Positions 1 to 9,342 of a stretch of DNA of 21,441 bases are shown piece by piece. How positions within the stretch are numbered: the first letter of the stretch is position 1; the number at the start of each line of letters is the position of its first letter. Position numbers and translations under genes: made by a program. The notes beneath the pieces are model-generated. The model worked only from the letters and a program-made list of their open reading frames with translations, did no database searches and had not been told where the DNA came from. The stretch covers positions 290,226 through 311,666 of the forward strand of contig KN817558.1 of NCBI GenBank assembly GCA_000827495.1. The letters are read 5' to 3'. Source of the stretch: Hypholoma sublateritium FD-334 SS-4. Taxonomy: Eukaryota > Basidiomycota > Agaricomycetes > Agaricales > Strophariaceae.

Positions 1-158
1 CTGGGCAACTGCCCAGGCATAGAAGGAAATTACTTTGCCTTTGGCTTGAAAATGGCTGTTGGGCAGTTGCCCAAGAGCTTGGGCAACTGCCCCTGTGGAT
101 GCATGGGACTACTTGGGCAACTGCCCATATCTAATGCATGAGACTAGCAGCCACTGGT
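1..158 (+). repeat. Dispersed palindrome-rich repeat, copy A (right end)
   Basis: This stretch carries several copies of the 12-mer GGGCAACTGCCC or its reverse complement, often widened to TTGGGCAACTGCCCAA, at about 3, 60, 83 and 114. Each copy is an imperfect hairpin. The last 82 bases (77-158) align without gaps to 3722-3803 (copy B, about 57 of 82 bases identical) and, inverted, to the start of copy D at 21048. Copies A, B and D all end or begin at ACTGGTG / CACCAGT, which suggests a true element terminus at 158. The left side runs out of the window. It lies directly upstream of the 5' region of the gene starting at 409. Confidence 0.7.
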
Positions 159-408
159 GTTCATTCCTTGCCACCGAAGTTCTCGAGGGCGCCGCCAAGG
201 CGCCAGGATCGACGGGGATCTATTTTGCAAAATACGATCTTGACTATCCCCTGTTAGGACGTCGGCCAAATCCTCTTGCCATGGGGCGTACACGGTATAT
301 TTTTTTATTTGCTAGCCCTATCTTTTACAGTCACTTATTGGTCTGTTTAAGCAGGTCGCCGATTCTCTGGTTCCAAGTCCCTGTCCAACTCTCGTCCACA
401 GCATACGC

Positions 409-3327
409 ATGGTTAATCCGGGAGCCTTTTCAGGACAACGCAAGGCATTCTTAGATGCCCAGCAAGCGGTCTACGCGGCTGCTGTCGAAGCCAATCATGT
501 GAACGACACAGTGGCCGACATCCAGCGCCGCTACTTCAAGCGGTTCCCCGTGACGTTGTCCCATACCGAGGAACCTACAGAAGAGTCTCTAGCGGCTGTC
601 AATGACGACGCTCCTGACCCCGAGCTGGCCCCACCTCGTGACGAAGGCATGGATCCAGACGCATACTCTCGGGCAAAGCGCGTCTACGAGTTCCGATGCA
701 ACGAGATAAAAATGCGCAAAGCAGTATGTTTTTTTTCTAAAATTTTACTTCTTTTCTTTACTGACGCGTGCGACCCTCTAGCAAATCAAGCGCAGGCTTC
801 ATTATGAGTACTCAAAGACCCAGTCTCAGCGAAGGAAGATCGACATGGGCTCTTCTGACCCTATGGCCATCCTTGCTGCCAAACTCACTGGCAACATCAC
901 TGCAAGGCCGCGCTTGCGTACGGCATACAACCTCTGGGGCCCCAACAATCGCTGTTTCGTCGATCCCGTTTTTCAGGAGCGCGTCCGAGACGGGAACGTC
1001 CCTGGCCGACAACAGGCCGCTCTTCGAAGTGCCGTCTACAAGGAGATGTTCGAGGAGCTCCCAGAAAATGAGCAACGAGAATGGGTGGAGAGGGCGGAGA
1101 AAGAGCACCGTGAGGCTCTCGAAAAATTTGATGGCCCTCTCAAAGCTGCCCCTTCAACGGCCCCGCAGGATCGTCAAAGGTTTGTAGCGTTATTGGTCTT
1201 TTTTTTAAGGGTGCTGATCCTTGGCTTTTTCTCTAGAATAATTGAATGCTTTCCGAAATTTATGGAGCCCATACTGGACCTCCTCGCAGAACATACTGGA
1301 TGGAAAATATCTCTCATTGCTGGCGGACCTGAACCAGCAGACGGAGGACGCTTGGGTATGTTGAGGTAGGTCGTATTATACTTATTGTAGTGAATCGTCG
1401 CCTGAGCCTTTCGCTTCCTCCAGCGTGCATTCAGGCACCACCACTGGTCCAGTCAACATGACGTTTGGGCGCTCTGAGCGCGTTGCATTCAAGGAATTTA
1501 TAACGCCAGCATTTGCACGCTTCCTCAGGAAATGTTATTGTGAGTCATTCTTTTTCACTACTCTCTGGTGCCAAATTTAACGTAAACTCAGCTGTCCAAG
1601 AGTGCCGAGACCGAGCATTGCCTGAGCAGTCCGAATTTACTGGGCTAGCTGGGGCTGAGGGACACGACAAGGTCGAGTTCCATACGATTGAAGACAACCG
1701 GTCCTTCGAGGACTATATCAGGATGGCTGCCCCCCGGCCAAAGCCCTCAACTGCATCGACCGTACCTGCATCGGCACAACTGAAGATCCCCACCCTGAAG
1801 GACCGCTGGGTCACGAAATCGACAACGAAGACTTCTGAGACACTACCCCCGATCAAATTTGGACCCCCCCGGGGCGGCGAAAGGCCACCAGGCACTGAAC
1901 GTTTGGAAACAAACGTTCCGACCACGTCGTCTACCTCTCCTGCCATCCTCGTAAGGTCTGTCGATGCTCCTACTGGAAAGACTGGCGCTCCATCCCGCGG
2001 ACCATCTCCACTCGTTTCCAGGGCACCAACGCCTCAGGCTATTGCCGCTCCTTCTGACGGCGCCAGTGTCGCACCTCCCGCCCATCTCGCCCACACAGAT
2101 CTTTGCTCGTCAACAGAGCTGGCAACGTCGGGTACAGTTTCTGCAGATGCAAGCAGCAGCACTGCGCTGCTTTCCTACACGACACCTACTGAGTCGCCAA
2201 CACATCCACTGGCCGTCGTAGCAATCGTCGAGCAGGACGCCAGCGCAGCTCCATCGGTACCTTCAAACACGTTTGGCTCTTCTACAGTGCAGTCCCACCC
2301 AGTGGCCAGCTCCGTTGCACCCGAGGGAAGCACTCACAACCAGGATGTCATTATGGGTTATACCGATAATTCCCTCAGCAGCCTCATCGATATACCTCCT
2401 AGCTCCGTCTCTGCCGCTCCTGCAGCCCCTTCTCCAAACGCGGATGACAAATGCCCCGCCGTGGCAAACGACTCGGGCTCTGAATCCGCCGCCCGTCCAA
2501 TCCTTCATCTGAATGCCCATGACAAAAGCCTTATCACGACGCGGAGCTCAACTCGCAACCGCCGCCCTGCACCTCATTCGACCGCAGACTCCTCGCAGCC
2601 AAACTCGCGCATATCCGCTTCCTACCCGCCGGGATCTGCTTCAGTTCCTGACATGCAGGTTCTCGAGGCAGAGGAGTTTGAGAAACAAGCTAAAAAGCGC
2701 AAGGGAGGAGCAACGTCTGGGCCTCGTTCGAAGAAGAGACGAGCTGACAGCAAATCTCCCTCTAATGCTGCGTTGACCTCTCGTACAGTGAGCAATGCGA
2801 GCTCGCAAGATTCAAGCGTTACTCTTGTTGACGCCCCGAATGCCCCTGCATGGGCTGTTGCCTCGTTACGGCTCTTCAATTCGGCTGCGTTGGGGTTGGA
2901 GTGGGACGCACTCCTCTCTAATTGGGTGAAATTTGAGGAGGGACTTGGATACGACAGCAGCATGAAGCTGGGAACAAAGAATCGCCCCCGCGTTGTTGCC
3001 GACTGGATCCAACGCGCCAGGACTCCCACCTTCCGCGGCGAAATCAAGAACGTCGGTATATTTTCGACGGGATTCACTGCCTGGTGGACGTCTCTCCAGC
3101 CAGACTGGCGAACAAAGGGCCACGGCGACGATTTGCTTCGTGACGGCAAGGATTGGGAGTGCCTGCGATGTCCAGGCATTAATGGGCTTCTCAGTGTCGT
3201 TGCCGCACTATTTTTCTGGGGCTGCGCCATACAGAAGCTACCTGCAGATGCAGGTGTGGCCTGGTTGAAGGCCGTTAACGACGTTTCATACTCCTTCACA
3301 CAGCTACTCAAAAACGCACAGAACTAA
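409..3327 (+). CDS. Uncharacterised Agaricomycete-expanded protein, HMG-box-like N-terminal half, 897 aa, five exons
   Basis: Proposed exons are 409-723, 782-1179, 1237-1365, 1424-1539 and 1592-3327. The four introns (52-58 bp) have GT..AG ends and join into one open frame of 898 codons including the stop. Visible parts: an N-terminal region with YFKRFP (about residue 45) and an HMG-box-like helix around EMFEELPENEQREW; the block QDRQR..FMEPILDL..GWK..LIAGGPEPA followed by SVHSGTTTG..NMTFGRSER, which spans two introns; a long Ser/Pro/Ala-rich, probably disordered stretch (about 360-680); basic KKRKGG and SKKRR clusters near 686-702 that could be nuclear localisation signals; and a Trp-rich C-terminal domain (about 738-897) with WVKFEEGLGY, RPRVVADWIQRAR, FTAWWTSLQP and CLRCPGINGLLSVVAALFFW. 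I know this family as repeatedly duplicated in mushroom genomes and do not know its function; nuclear or DNA-associated is a guess. Repeats A and B flank it. Confidence 0.85.
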
Positions 3328-3701
3328 TTCCCTCATGTCGTTTACATTCTGACTTTTAATCTACCATTCCACGTTACGCAAAAAATCTGTCGCACATTGT
3401 TTATCTTACTGTCGCTACTAACTACCCTTCCTGCAGCCGTACTACCTTATTTATTTAATAGATCAATTTAATATTTTGGCAGTGCAACAAAAGTTGAGCG
3501 AGGTATAAGTGATTAGCAGCAGTTTGAATATTTTGTCACGTGTAATTTATTTTAATGAAGTGCCGAAAGATGCCGGCTGAATGCCATCAACAATAGCTCC
3601 AAAACACGGATTATCAAAGGAAGCCGAAATGCCGCGGATATCAGGCAGGTAACTACCCACCCCCATGCACTCAGTGTAAGCAATAATTCTAGAACTTGGC
3701 C
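3328..3701. other. Intergenic, no gene seen
   Basis: This AT-rich 3' flank of the upstream gene holds no coding frame of note and no clear poly(A) hexamer close to the stop. Nothing else is supported here. Confidence 0.5.
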
Positions 3702-3803
3702 TTTGGGCAACTGCCCAACTACTTGGGCAATTTCCCTTGTGGATATATCATTTCATCTAGGTAACTACCTATATATGATGTATGTGAGTAGTGGCTACTG
3801 GTG
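3702..3803 (+). repeat. Dispersed palindrome-rich repeat, copy B
   Basis: Contains GGGCAACTGCCC at 3709 and decayed versions after it, and ends at ACTGGTG (3803) like copy A. Against copy A the final 82 bases align without gaps at about 70 percent identity. Many of the differences are C-to-T or G-to-A in copy B, as expected for an older, deaminated copy. The sequence changes abruptly to GC-rich, gene-like DNA at 3804, so 3803/3804 is the likely insertion boundary. Confidence 0.65.
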
Positions 3804-4364
3804 ATCTGACGGTGCGCGTCGACGTGCTCCCGGGGCACTCCCGCGCGCCCGGCGGCTGCACGCCCCGCGCCCAATATCTGTCTGTTTCTCTTAAATTTGG
3901 GGATATCAGTGAGTTAGTTGAGCTGGGGCGCGTCGCACTCACCGTGCGATTGACGGGTGCGCGTGCATGTGCATCCCGGACGTCGGGCTGCGGTAGGCCA
4001 TCGTCGGCGGGCGGGACGGCGCCCTCTGCGACAGCGACGGTGTGCGATTCTGTCGGGATTGTCCGTGCGCCGGCGGTCGGGGACAGGCTGCGAAAAACGT
4101 GAGTGGTACGCCCATGTCGTAGGGCGTCGAGAGACGTGGGACGGCGGCCTTGGCGACGACGAGGATACNTGTGACGTGGGTGGCCTTGGCCTCGCAGCGA
4201 CGGGNAGCNAAGAGGGAGGCGGCGACGGAGGAGGGGCAGCNGCGAGGTGGCGACGGTCCACGGAGGACAGTGGNNAGAGGGACGAGCCTNGAGGACGGGT
4301 GAGCTGGCAGAGGAACTGAGGACTTTGCAACGAAAACGAGAATCCAGCGGAGCTTGAATGTCAC
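3804..4364 (-). pseudogene. Possible gene fragment with one intron, cut by repeat B
   Basis: Reading leftward, an ATG at 4362-4364 opens a frame to about 3943, but with several N bases. A convincing intron lies at about 3882-3942, with donor GTGAGT, branch-like CTAAC and acceptor CAG. The GC-rich sequence after the intron runs straight into the repeat terminus at 3803. Composition, intron and a promoter-like block upstream suggest the 5' part of a real gene whose remainder was displaced by insertion of repeat B. The amino-acid sequence is Pro/Arg-rich and I recognise no family, so this could also be non-coding GC-rich DNA. Confidence 0.3.
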
Positions 4365-4414
4365 GTGACTGCNTCGCGCGACGCGTCGTCTTTCNTTGAT
4401 TGCTGATTATATAC
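4360..4414. promoter_or_regulatory. Divergent-promoter-like core: E-box, MluI box and TATA
   Basis: GTCACGTGAC at 4360-4369 is a palindromic CACGTG E-box (the kind bound by bHLH proteins such as Cbf1 or USF). ACGCGT at 4381-4386 is the MluI cell-cycle box known from fungal G1/S promoters. TTATATAC at 4407-4414 is TATA-like on the + strand. The block lies between two GC-rich gene-like stretches reading outward. Function is inferred only from motif spacing. Confidence 0.4.
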
Positions 4415-4443
4415 AACAGCCAGCTCCTCTACGTTCGGCGCTC

Positions 4444-4493
4444 GCAGCAGTGACGAATTTGCGAACTGCAGTTCGCAAATTCGTCACTGCTGC
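4444..4493. repeat. Perfect 50-bp palindrome with no spacer
   Basis: Bases 4444-4468 are exactly mirrored by 4469-4493. The arm begins GCAGCAGTGACGAATT and the centre is CTGCAG. It starts 29 bases after the TATA-like motif and ends just before an ATG at 4494-4498, so it would lie in the 5' leader of a + strand transcript or form a cruciform at the promoter. Pairing stops at 4443/4494 (C opposite T). Confidence 0.9.
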
Positions 4494-5890
4494 TATGTAT
4501 GTCACGCTCTCACCCGCATCTGGACCGCTCTCACCCCCTGCTTTCGTCGCTCTTCCCTGCTCGCTGTCCCCCTTCCCTTGCCGCCGCCGCCGCCTGCTCG
4601 CCACTCGCGCCTCGACGCGCAGCCGGACAAGAACGGGCATGCGGTGCACTGGGCTTCCCCCACGCATGTCTCGCACGTCGCCGTCTCCTTCGGCAGGGTG
4701 GACTGGGCCCATTGCCCCGTCTCTGCGCTTGCGCTCGTCCCCACACTCCGCCGACCCGTTTCGAACGTGCCCACGCCGTCAACCCCGACATCCCCATACC
4801 GTGCGGTGACGACGACAACGGCGTCTCCCTCCTCGCCATCGTGGACCGACCTGGCTCCTCCCACCACCAATCTCCGCCCTCCATCATCACCACCGTCATC
4901 TCCAACACCGATGCGACTTGTGACGCCGGAACCCCCGCGGATTAGGTGCGCAGCCCCGTTCCCAATTTGTGGCCCTGCTCCTGCGCGAGATGGGCAGAAC
5001 ATGTTCCATCGGGCACCACATCGCCAGCGGGGGCACGAATGAACGGACCCTCGCCCGTTCGAGCTTCGATGCTCGTGCGGGCGCTTTATCCGGCCCATCC
5101 ACTCCACAAAACGACGCATAGGAGCATGGGCTAGTACCAAGGCCCTCCCGGGTGCTCCCCCTCGCACATCCACCACTCTCCACACCCTGCAGACAGCTCA
5201 CTGAACCATCGCCGCCACCGCTCAGGCCGTACGTTACAACGACGCGCTCGCCAGGCCCCCTCCCCGGCGCCGCCATGTCAGGTGAAGTATCTCCCTTTTC
5301 TCTGCTTGCCCCTTGCTCATGTACATTCAACGCCCGCAGCCACCAATTACAGCGCCCATCCGCGACTCGACGATGGCACAGCGGCGCGGACAGGCAGGAC
5401 ATGGCATGTCTCGCTGACTGTTCTGCGCCGCCTGCGTCTCTTGATGACCTCGACATCACAGGTCCGTGAAGAACAGCCCACCGGACATGGAGGTCGACAC
5501 GGGTGCCCATCGCCGCCTCCGGCCCTCGACGCAGCAGACCTGCCCAGGACGTGCATACAGCATGCCCTGCTCGATACCCCGCGCTGCATCTGCCTTCAAC
5601 GACACCAGCGGCGCGGGGCCGGCCACTACGAATCGACACCCTCGGTGCCGCATTCGCACTTCGACAATGCTGGCGCTACAACCCGGGCTAGCCAGATGTT
5701 GTCGGTGGTGTAGTCACGGTCGTGCCGCGGGTGCGGGTGACCACCTGGCCTGGTGTGCGCACCGCTGATGACCCCGGTCGCGACATGACGGGAGAGAAGA
5801 GTACGAGACCAGGCGTGCAAGGATTGCGGGATGCACGATCTCATGCTTGCTCTCGTAGAAGAGCACGACGAGTCAAACAGGGGGATTTAG
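4494..5890 (+). pseudogene. GC-rich gene-like remains, no intact frame
   Basis: This stretch is far richer in GC than its right-hand neighbours and looks coding in composition, but no single frame spans it. Frames of 130-155 codons overlap and are Pro/Ser/Arg-rich. Hints of a former gene: an intron-like segment at 5281-5338 (GTGAAGT donor, CCGCAG acceptor, pyrimidine-rich middle); a coherent short C-terminus reading HDLMLALVEEHDESNRGI and then TAG at 5888-5890; an AATAAA at 5946; and the promoter-like block upstream. I read it as a decayed gene with frameshifts, or as a gene with more introns than I can resolve. No domain is recognised. Confidence 0.35.
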
Positions 5891-5945
5891 CGCGATGGCG
5901 CTGTGTCTTTGTAGTATAGTATTGTTGCATGTATATTATCTAGTG

Positions 5946-5951
5946 AATAAA
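5946..5951 (+). terminator. Poly(A) signal candidate AATAAA
   Basis: AATAAA lies 56 bases after the last TAG of the GC-rich gene-like stretch, at the switch to AT-rich DNA, where a 3' end would be expected. It could be chance in AT-rich sequence. Confidence 0.35.
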
Positions 5952-6325
5952 ATACTTTTGAATATGATTTTGTGTGACCAGCAACAGCTAAGTATGAAAT
6001 NCACAATATAGTGATGATATTTACCGGTTATTAGTACTATAGAGTTTCAAAGCATTGAAAGGCAATTTACGACACTTCCAGGTCACTCCCAAAGCATCTG
6101 CAATTAATTATAGAGCATTTTAATGGAATGATGTGTCATGAAAGTCAATTTAGAGATATAAATATTAGACTACGCGTACTCAGGCTACTTTTAGAATGTG
6201 TGAATTTGCCAAGACTGCCCTGGGAAAAAAAGTGGTTTTCCTGATGTATGTGCATGCAAAATTGAGCAATTTTTTCTAAGTCTTTGTCACAATTGTGAGC
6301 CTTGGTAAAAGTGCTTCATTTGGCC
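5952..6325. other. AT-rich, no gene seen
   Basis: Low-GC DNA with one N at 6001 and no coding frame worth reporting. It probably includes the downstream flank of the transposase remnant to its right. I could not find a convincing terminal inverted repeat for that element here. Confidence 0.4.
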
Positions 6326-6455
6326 CAGTCCCTATGGGGTCTACCTCAAAACCCTCGGCCTGAGCAAATGTTGTCTCTATTTGTACAGTAAAACATACCT
6401 AACATTCTTCTAACATTACCAAACAGTATGAAGGTAGACCCTGTAGGAGACTGGC
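6326..6455. repeat. Imperfect inverted repeat around an 83-bp loop
   Basis: Left arm 6326-6346 (CAGTCCCTATGGGGTCTACC...) pairs with right arm 6430-6455 (...GGTAGACCCTGTAGGAGACTG) with a few mismatches. It lies just downstream of the stop codon of the transposase remnant and could be a small MITE, a subterminal structure of that element, or an RNA hairpin. Confidence 0.45.
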
Positions 6456-6515
6456 TAGTGAGTCTAGGTCCCAATACATGTTGTGATCCATACATGTTGC
6501 AAACGCAGTACATTT

Positions 6516-7610
6516 TTACATATGACCACAGTCTGAAAACCAACCAAGTGCATCATCAGCTGTAATGGCGGCAATTGCCTAATTGATAAGCCAGGGGATC
6601 TGCTCTTTTCTAGTAAAATAATGTTCATGCCTTCGAAGAAATGCTTTGATGGCTGAGAAGGCCTCTTCAATTGGATTGAAGTTGGGTGAGTATGGGGGGA
6701 GATAGACAAGACAAGCTCCTGATCATATTTGTATTAAATAAAGATTCAATGAAAAAATTAGACTTCTCACCACACTCTTCAACAACCAATTCTCGTATCT
6801 CTTCATCATGGTGAGTGGAGCAATTGTCAAGAATTACTACACTCTGCTTTCCAGGATATGGATTGAGCTGTGGTGCCTTTTATTTTGGAGTTAGCCTTTG
6901 ACTATCACAAGACAAACAAGGCTGAAAAAACCTACAACTTGTTCTCGAAGGAACTTCAAGAATATCTCTTTATTGATGAAGCCTTCAACAATTTCCAGAG
7001 CAACAATCCCGTCTTTCATGAGTGCTGGGAGGATAGAGAACCTGACTCCCTGAAGGAAGCTCATTCGCCAAACACATCATTGTCCAAGTGGTGCCCATCC
7101 CTGTGTCTGTTGCCCAGTCTTATCATTGACCACACTCTCATCCAGCGTGACAAAGAGATCTGGGTCAGTATATTCTGCCATCATTCCCTCCCATATACTA
7201 TGTAGCTCTTCATTTCACTCTAAAACTACTTTGGTTACTGTTTTTCGTGAGATCTGAAGCTGCAGTAAAGCATGTGAAATCATCGCGAGTGATACTTCAA
7301 CATCTCTTATGTCACAGAGCTTCTGCTGTATTTCATCTAGGTAGAGGCCAGGATTGGCCTCCAGAACGGATTCGATAAATGTGAGGTCTTTGTTTGTCAG
7401 AATAGGTGGTTGTCCAGCATGCTGCGCAAAGGGATTCCTAACTTGCCCAAATTCTTGGTAATTCCGTATAACATTGTACACAAGGCCAACAGAGCACTGT
7501 GCTAGATCTCGTATCTCTAGCATGGTCATATTGTCAGAATAGTACCATTGTATAATGTGTTCTTTCAGGTCATCGGAAAGGCGGGCAGTCATGGTGGTCA
7601 GTTGGGTCAT
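6516..7610 (-). pseudogene. Tc1/mariner-IS630-type DDE transposase, inactivated by three stop codons
   Basis: Exons, read leftward, are 7610-6936, 6876-6771 and 6718-6516. The introns (6877-6935 and 6719-6770) have GT..AG ends, and the exons total 328 codons in one frame. The N-terminus (ATG at 7608-7610) is a helix-turn-helix region (LSDDLKEHIIQWYYSDN..IRDLAQCSVG..YNVI). The DDE domain shows the first Asp in FVTLDES, the second in VVILDNCSTHHDEE, and the Glu in YLPPYSPNFNPIEEAF, with 35 residues between the second Asp and the Glu once the intron is removed. Stops interrupt the frame at 7215-7217 (TGA), 7077-7079 (TGA) and 6579-6581 (TAG). Each is one C-to-T change from Arg (CGA) or Gln (CAG). 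Catalytic residues remain, so death came from the stops. Family members act in the nucleus by cut-and-paste; element ends were not identified. Confidence 0.85.
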
Positions 7611-9287
7611 TGTGACTAAGATCTATCAAATTGGTCTTATTGTGATGCGGCTGTGCACATTATTTGGCCATAGGAAAGTAGTCCCATGACCCATTTTGAT
7701 TTCAAACATTTTCATGTAAATATGCAAAGGGCTGTAACATTCCAAGTATTGGCATTGTCACTGAATTTTATTCAAATTTTATTTGTCTGGGAGAATTTTG
7801 GGAGAATGGCAAATATGGCATTTGCCTTGTTAAATGATTAGATTAGACTGATAAGATTAGATCAGTCTCAAATTTGCAGAAGCAGCAAGCTTCAAGGTAA
7901 TCAATCTGGATTATCATCATTGACAACAGCCCAACATCTACTCAAATGGGTGCTTTTAAACTAAAATACCTCAAAGCATGCCTAGAGGCCCTTCCAGACA
8001 CCTCCCAATCACTGATGAGAATTCTCCAGTTAGCCAGCTTCTTTACTTCTCACTGGATGCTGATTGGATGCAAGATATAAGCAAGGAGACACCAGGAAAA
8101 ACACTTTTGTTCCCAGGGGCACCTTGATCATTTGATCACTCCCATATCATTGTGGGAATCCCCTGGCCAGCCTGGAATGCCCTGTAGAGTCTGCGAACCT
8201 TTAACTCACAGCAGGGCTCTTCAGTCATCCCCAGGTGTCTTAAGGGGTATAAAATACTCAAAAATGAAATAAATGTATTAATTGATTATTAAGTTCCCCA
8301 ACCACAATTATATATCATTTGAATACTACAAAAGACTACTTATGTATACGTAGATATTCATCCCACTGGTATAGAGGGGGGTTGCATCAATGCAAGCCTG
8401 CCCCATGCTCATGCTGCTCTCTATGGGTGCTGTAGGTGGTTGTAGCATCAAATATCACCTGCATGAGCATTTCAGCTCGCACAGGGCTCTCCATGGGTCT
8501 TGTAGCCACGGATTGGCATTGGCAGTGATAAGGTCGACTCCAGGCTACATGTGGAATTTTTGAAATTTGGGACATTTGGCAGTAATATAAGTCCAACTAA
8601 GAAGGAACTGAGATGTGCCCGCATCATGAGTTCATTGATAAAGAGGATAGAAACTGTTGAGAAATGTGCTAGCTCGTGGGTCTGTGACGATGGCAGTTAT
8701 GGGTGGCATCTCTATTATAGACATCCTTTTAACAAACTGGGAGACAGTACAAAAACCCATATTGAGACTCCAGCATATCAGTCTAACCAGTGTCTAAACT
8801 CTGTCACTACCAAGGGACTTAGGTGTGGTTCAACTGTCTCGAGAAGAGTCAGAATGAGCATAACATATTTATGATGGAGGGATAGTACGACACATGATCA
8901 ACTGATCACGGTCGGCACGTTTAGTGAATGTTTCGAGACAGAAGTCCAAAGCGCTCGTTAAACTAAAAATAGGATATAGTGGCAGTCGCCGGTATGTCAT
9001 CTGCAGAAATGAATAGAAAGTCACCACAACACCATTATCTCAGAGAAAACAATAGTCTGAGAACGACACTTCTGTTTTGAGACAAAAGAAGTCTAGGAAT
9101 CTCTCGGCTAGTAGGGTCATGTGACGCTTGCTGGATAAGCATCATGGCGCTCGGGTCTTCAGGCTGAAGGTTGGGAAGTCCTGGGAGAGACCTAGGGCAA
9201 GCCTGAGGTGTGCACCAGGGGAGAGGACAGCAGGAGGGCTGCCCAAAGCCTATGGTGCTAGTAATGCCAGACCAGGCAGGTTCTGTG
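7611..9287. other. AT-rich stretch, no supported gene
   Basis: The longest frame (8551-8874 +, about 107 codons) shows no domain I recognise. A weak internal duplication occurs around 8395-8510, where phrases resembling GCTCTCTATGGGTGCTGTAG and GCTCTCCATGGGTCTTGTAG recur. GTCATGTGAC occurs near 9117 and again near 9451, a motif often seen in fungal LTRs, but no LTR pair could be delimited. Confidence 0.4.
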
Positions 9288-9342
9288 TGACCCTCAGGAG
9301 GACCTGTTTGACCCTCAGGAGGACTGTTTCACCCTCAGAAGG
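9288..9342 (+). repeat. Short tandem repeat, about 2.7 copies of 20-21 bp
   Basis: TGACCCTCAGGAGGACCTGTT (9288-9308, 21 bp; its first 16 bases repeat exactly) is followed by a 20-bp version at 9309-9328 and a partial, diverged third copy at 9329-9342. Confidence 0.7.

Noticed and set aside
1513..3327. A 604-codon frame as a stand-alone gene starting at 1513
   Set aside because: Its first 26 codons run through the end of exon 4 in the wrong frame and through intron 1540-1591. The conserved upstream exons join at 1592, so the gene starts at 409.
159..3803. A single transposon bounded by repeats A and B
   Set aside because: A and B are in the same orientation and both show the same (right) terminus; no matching left end is seen at 159, so they are more likely separate insertions.
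4502..5639. Long overlapping minus-strand frames in the GC-rich island
   Set aside because: They are Arg/Gly-rich shadows expected from high GC content, with no conserved motif or start context.
8551..8874. A 107-codon + strand frame as a gene
   Set aside because: No recognisable domain, no intron or promoter context, AT-rich surroundings; length is within chance.
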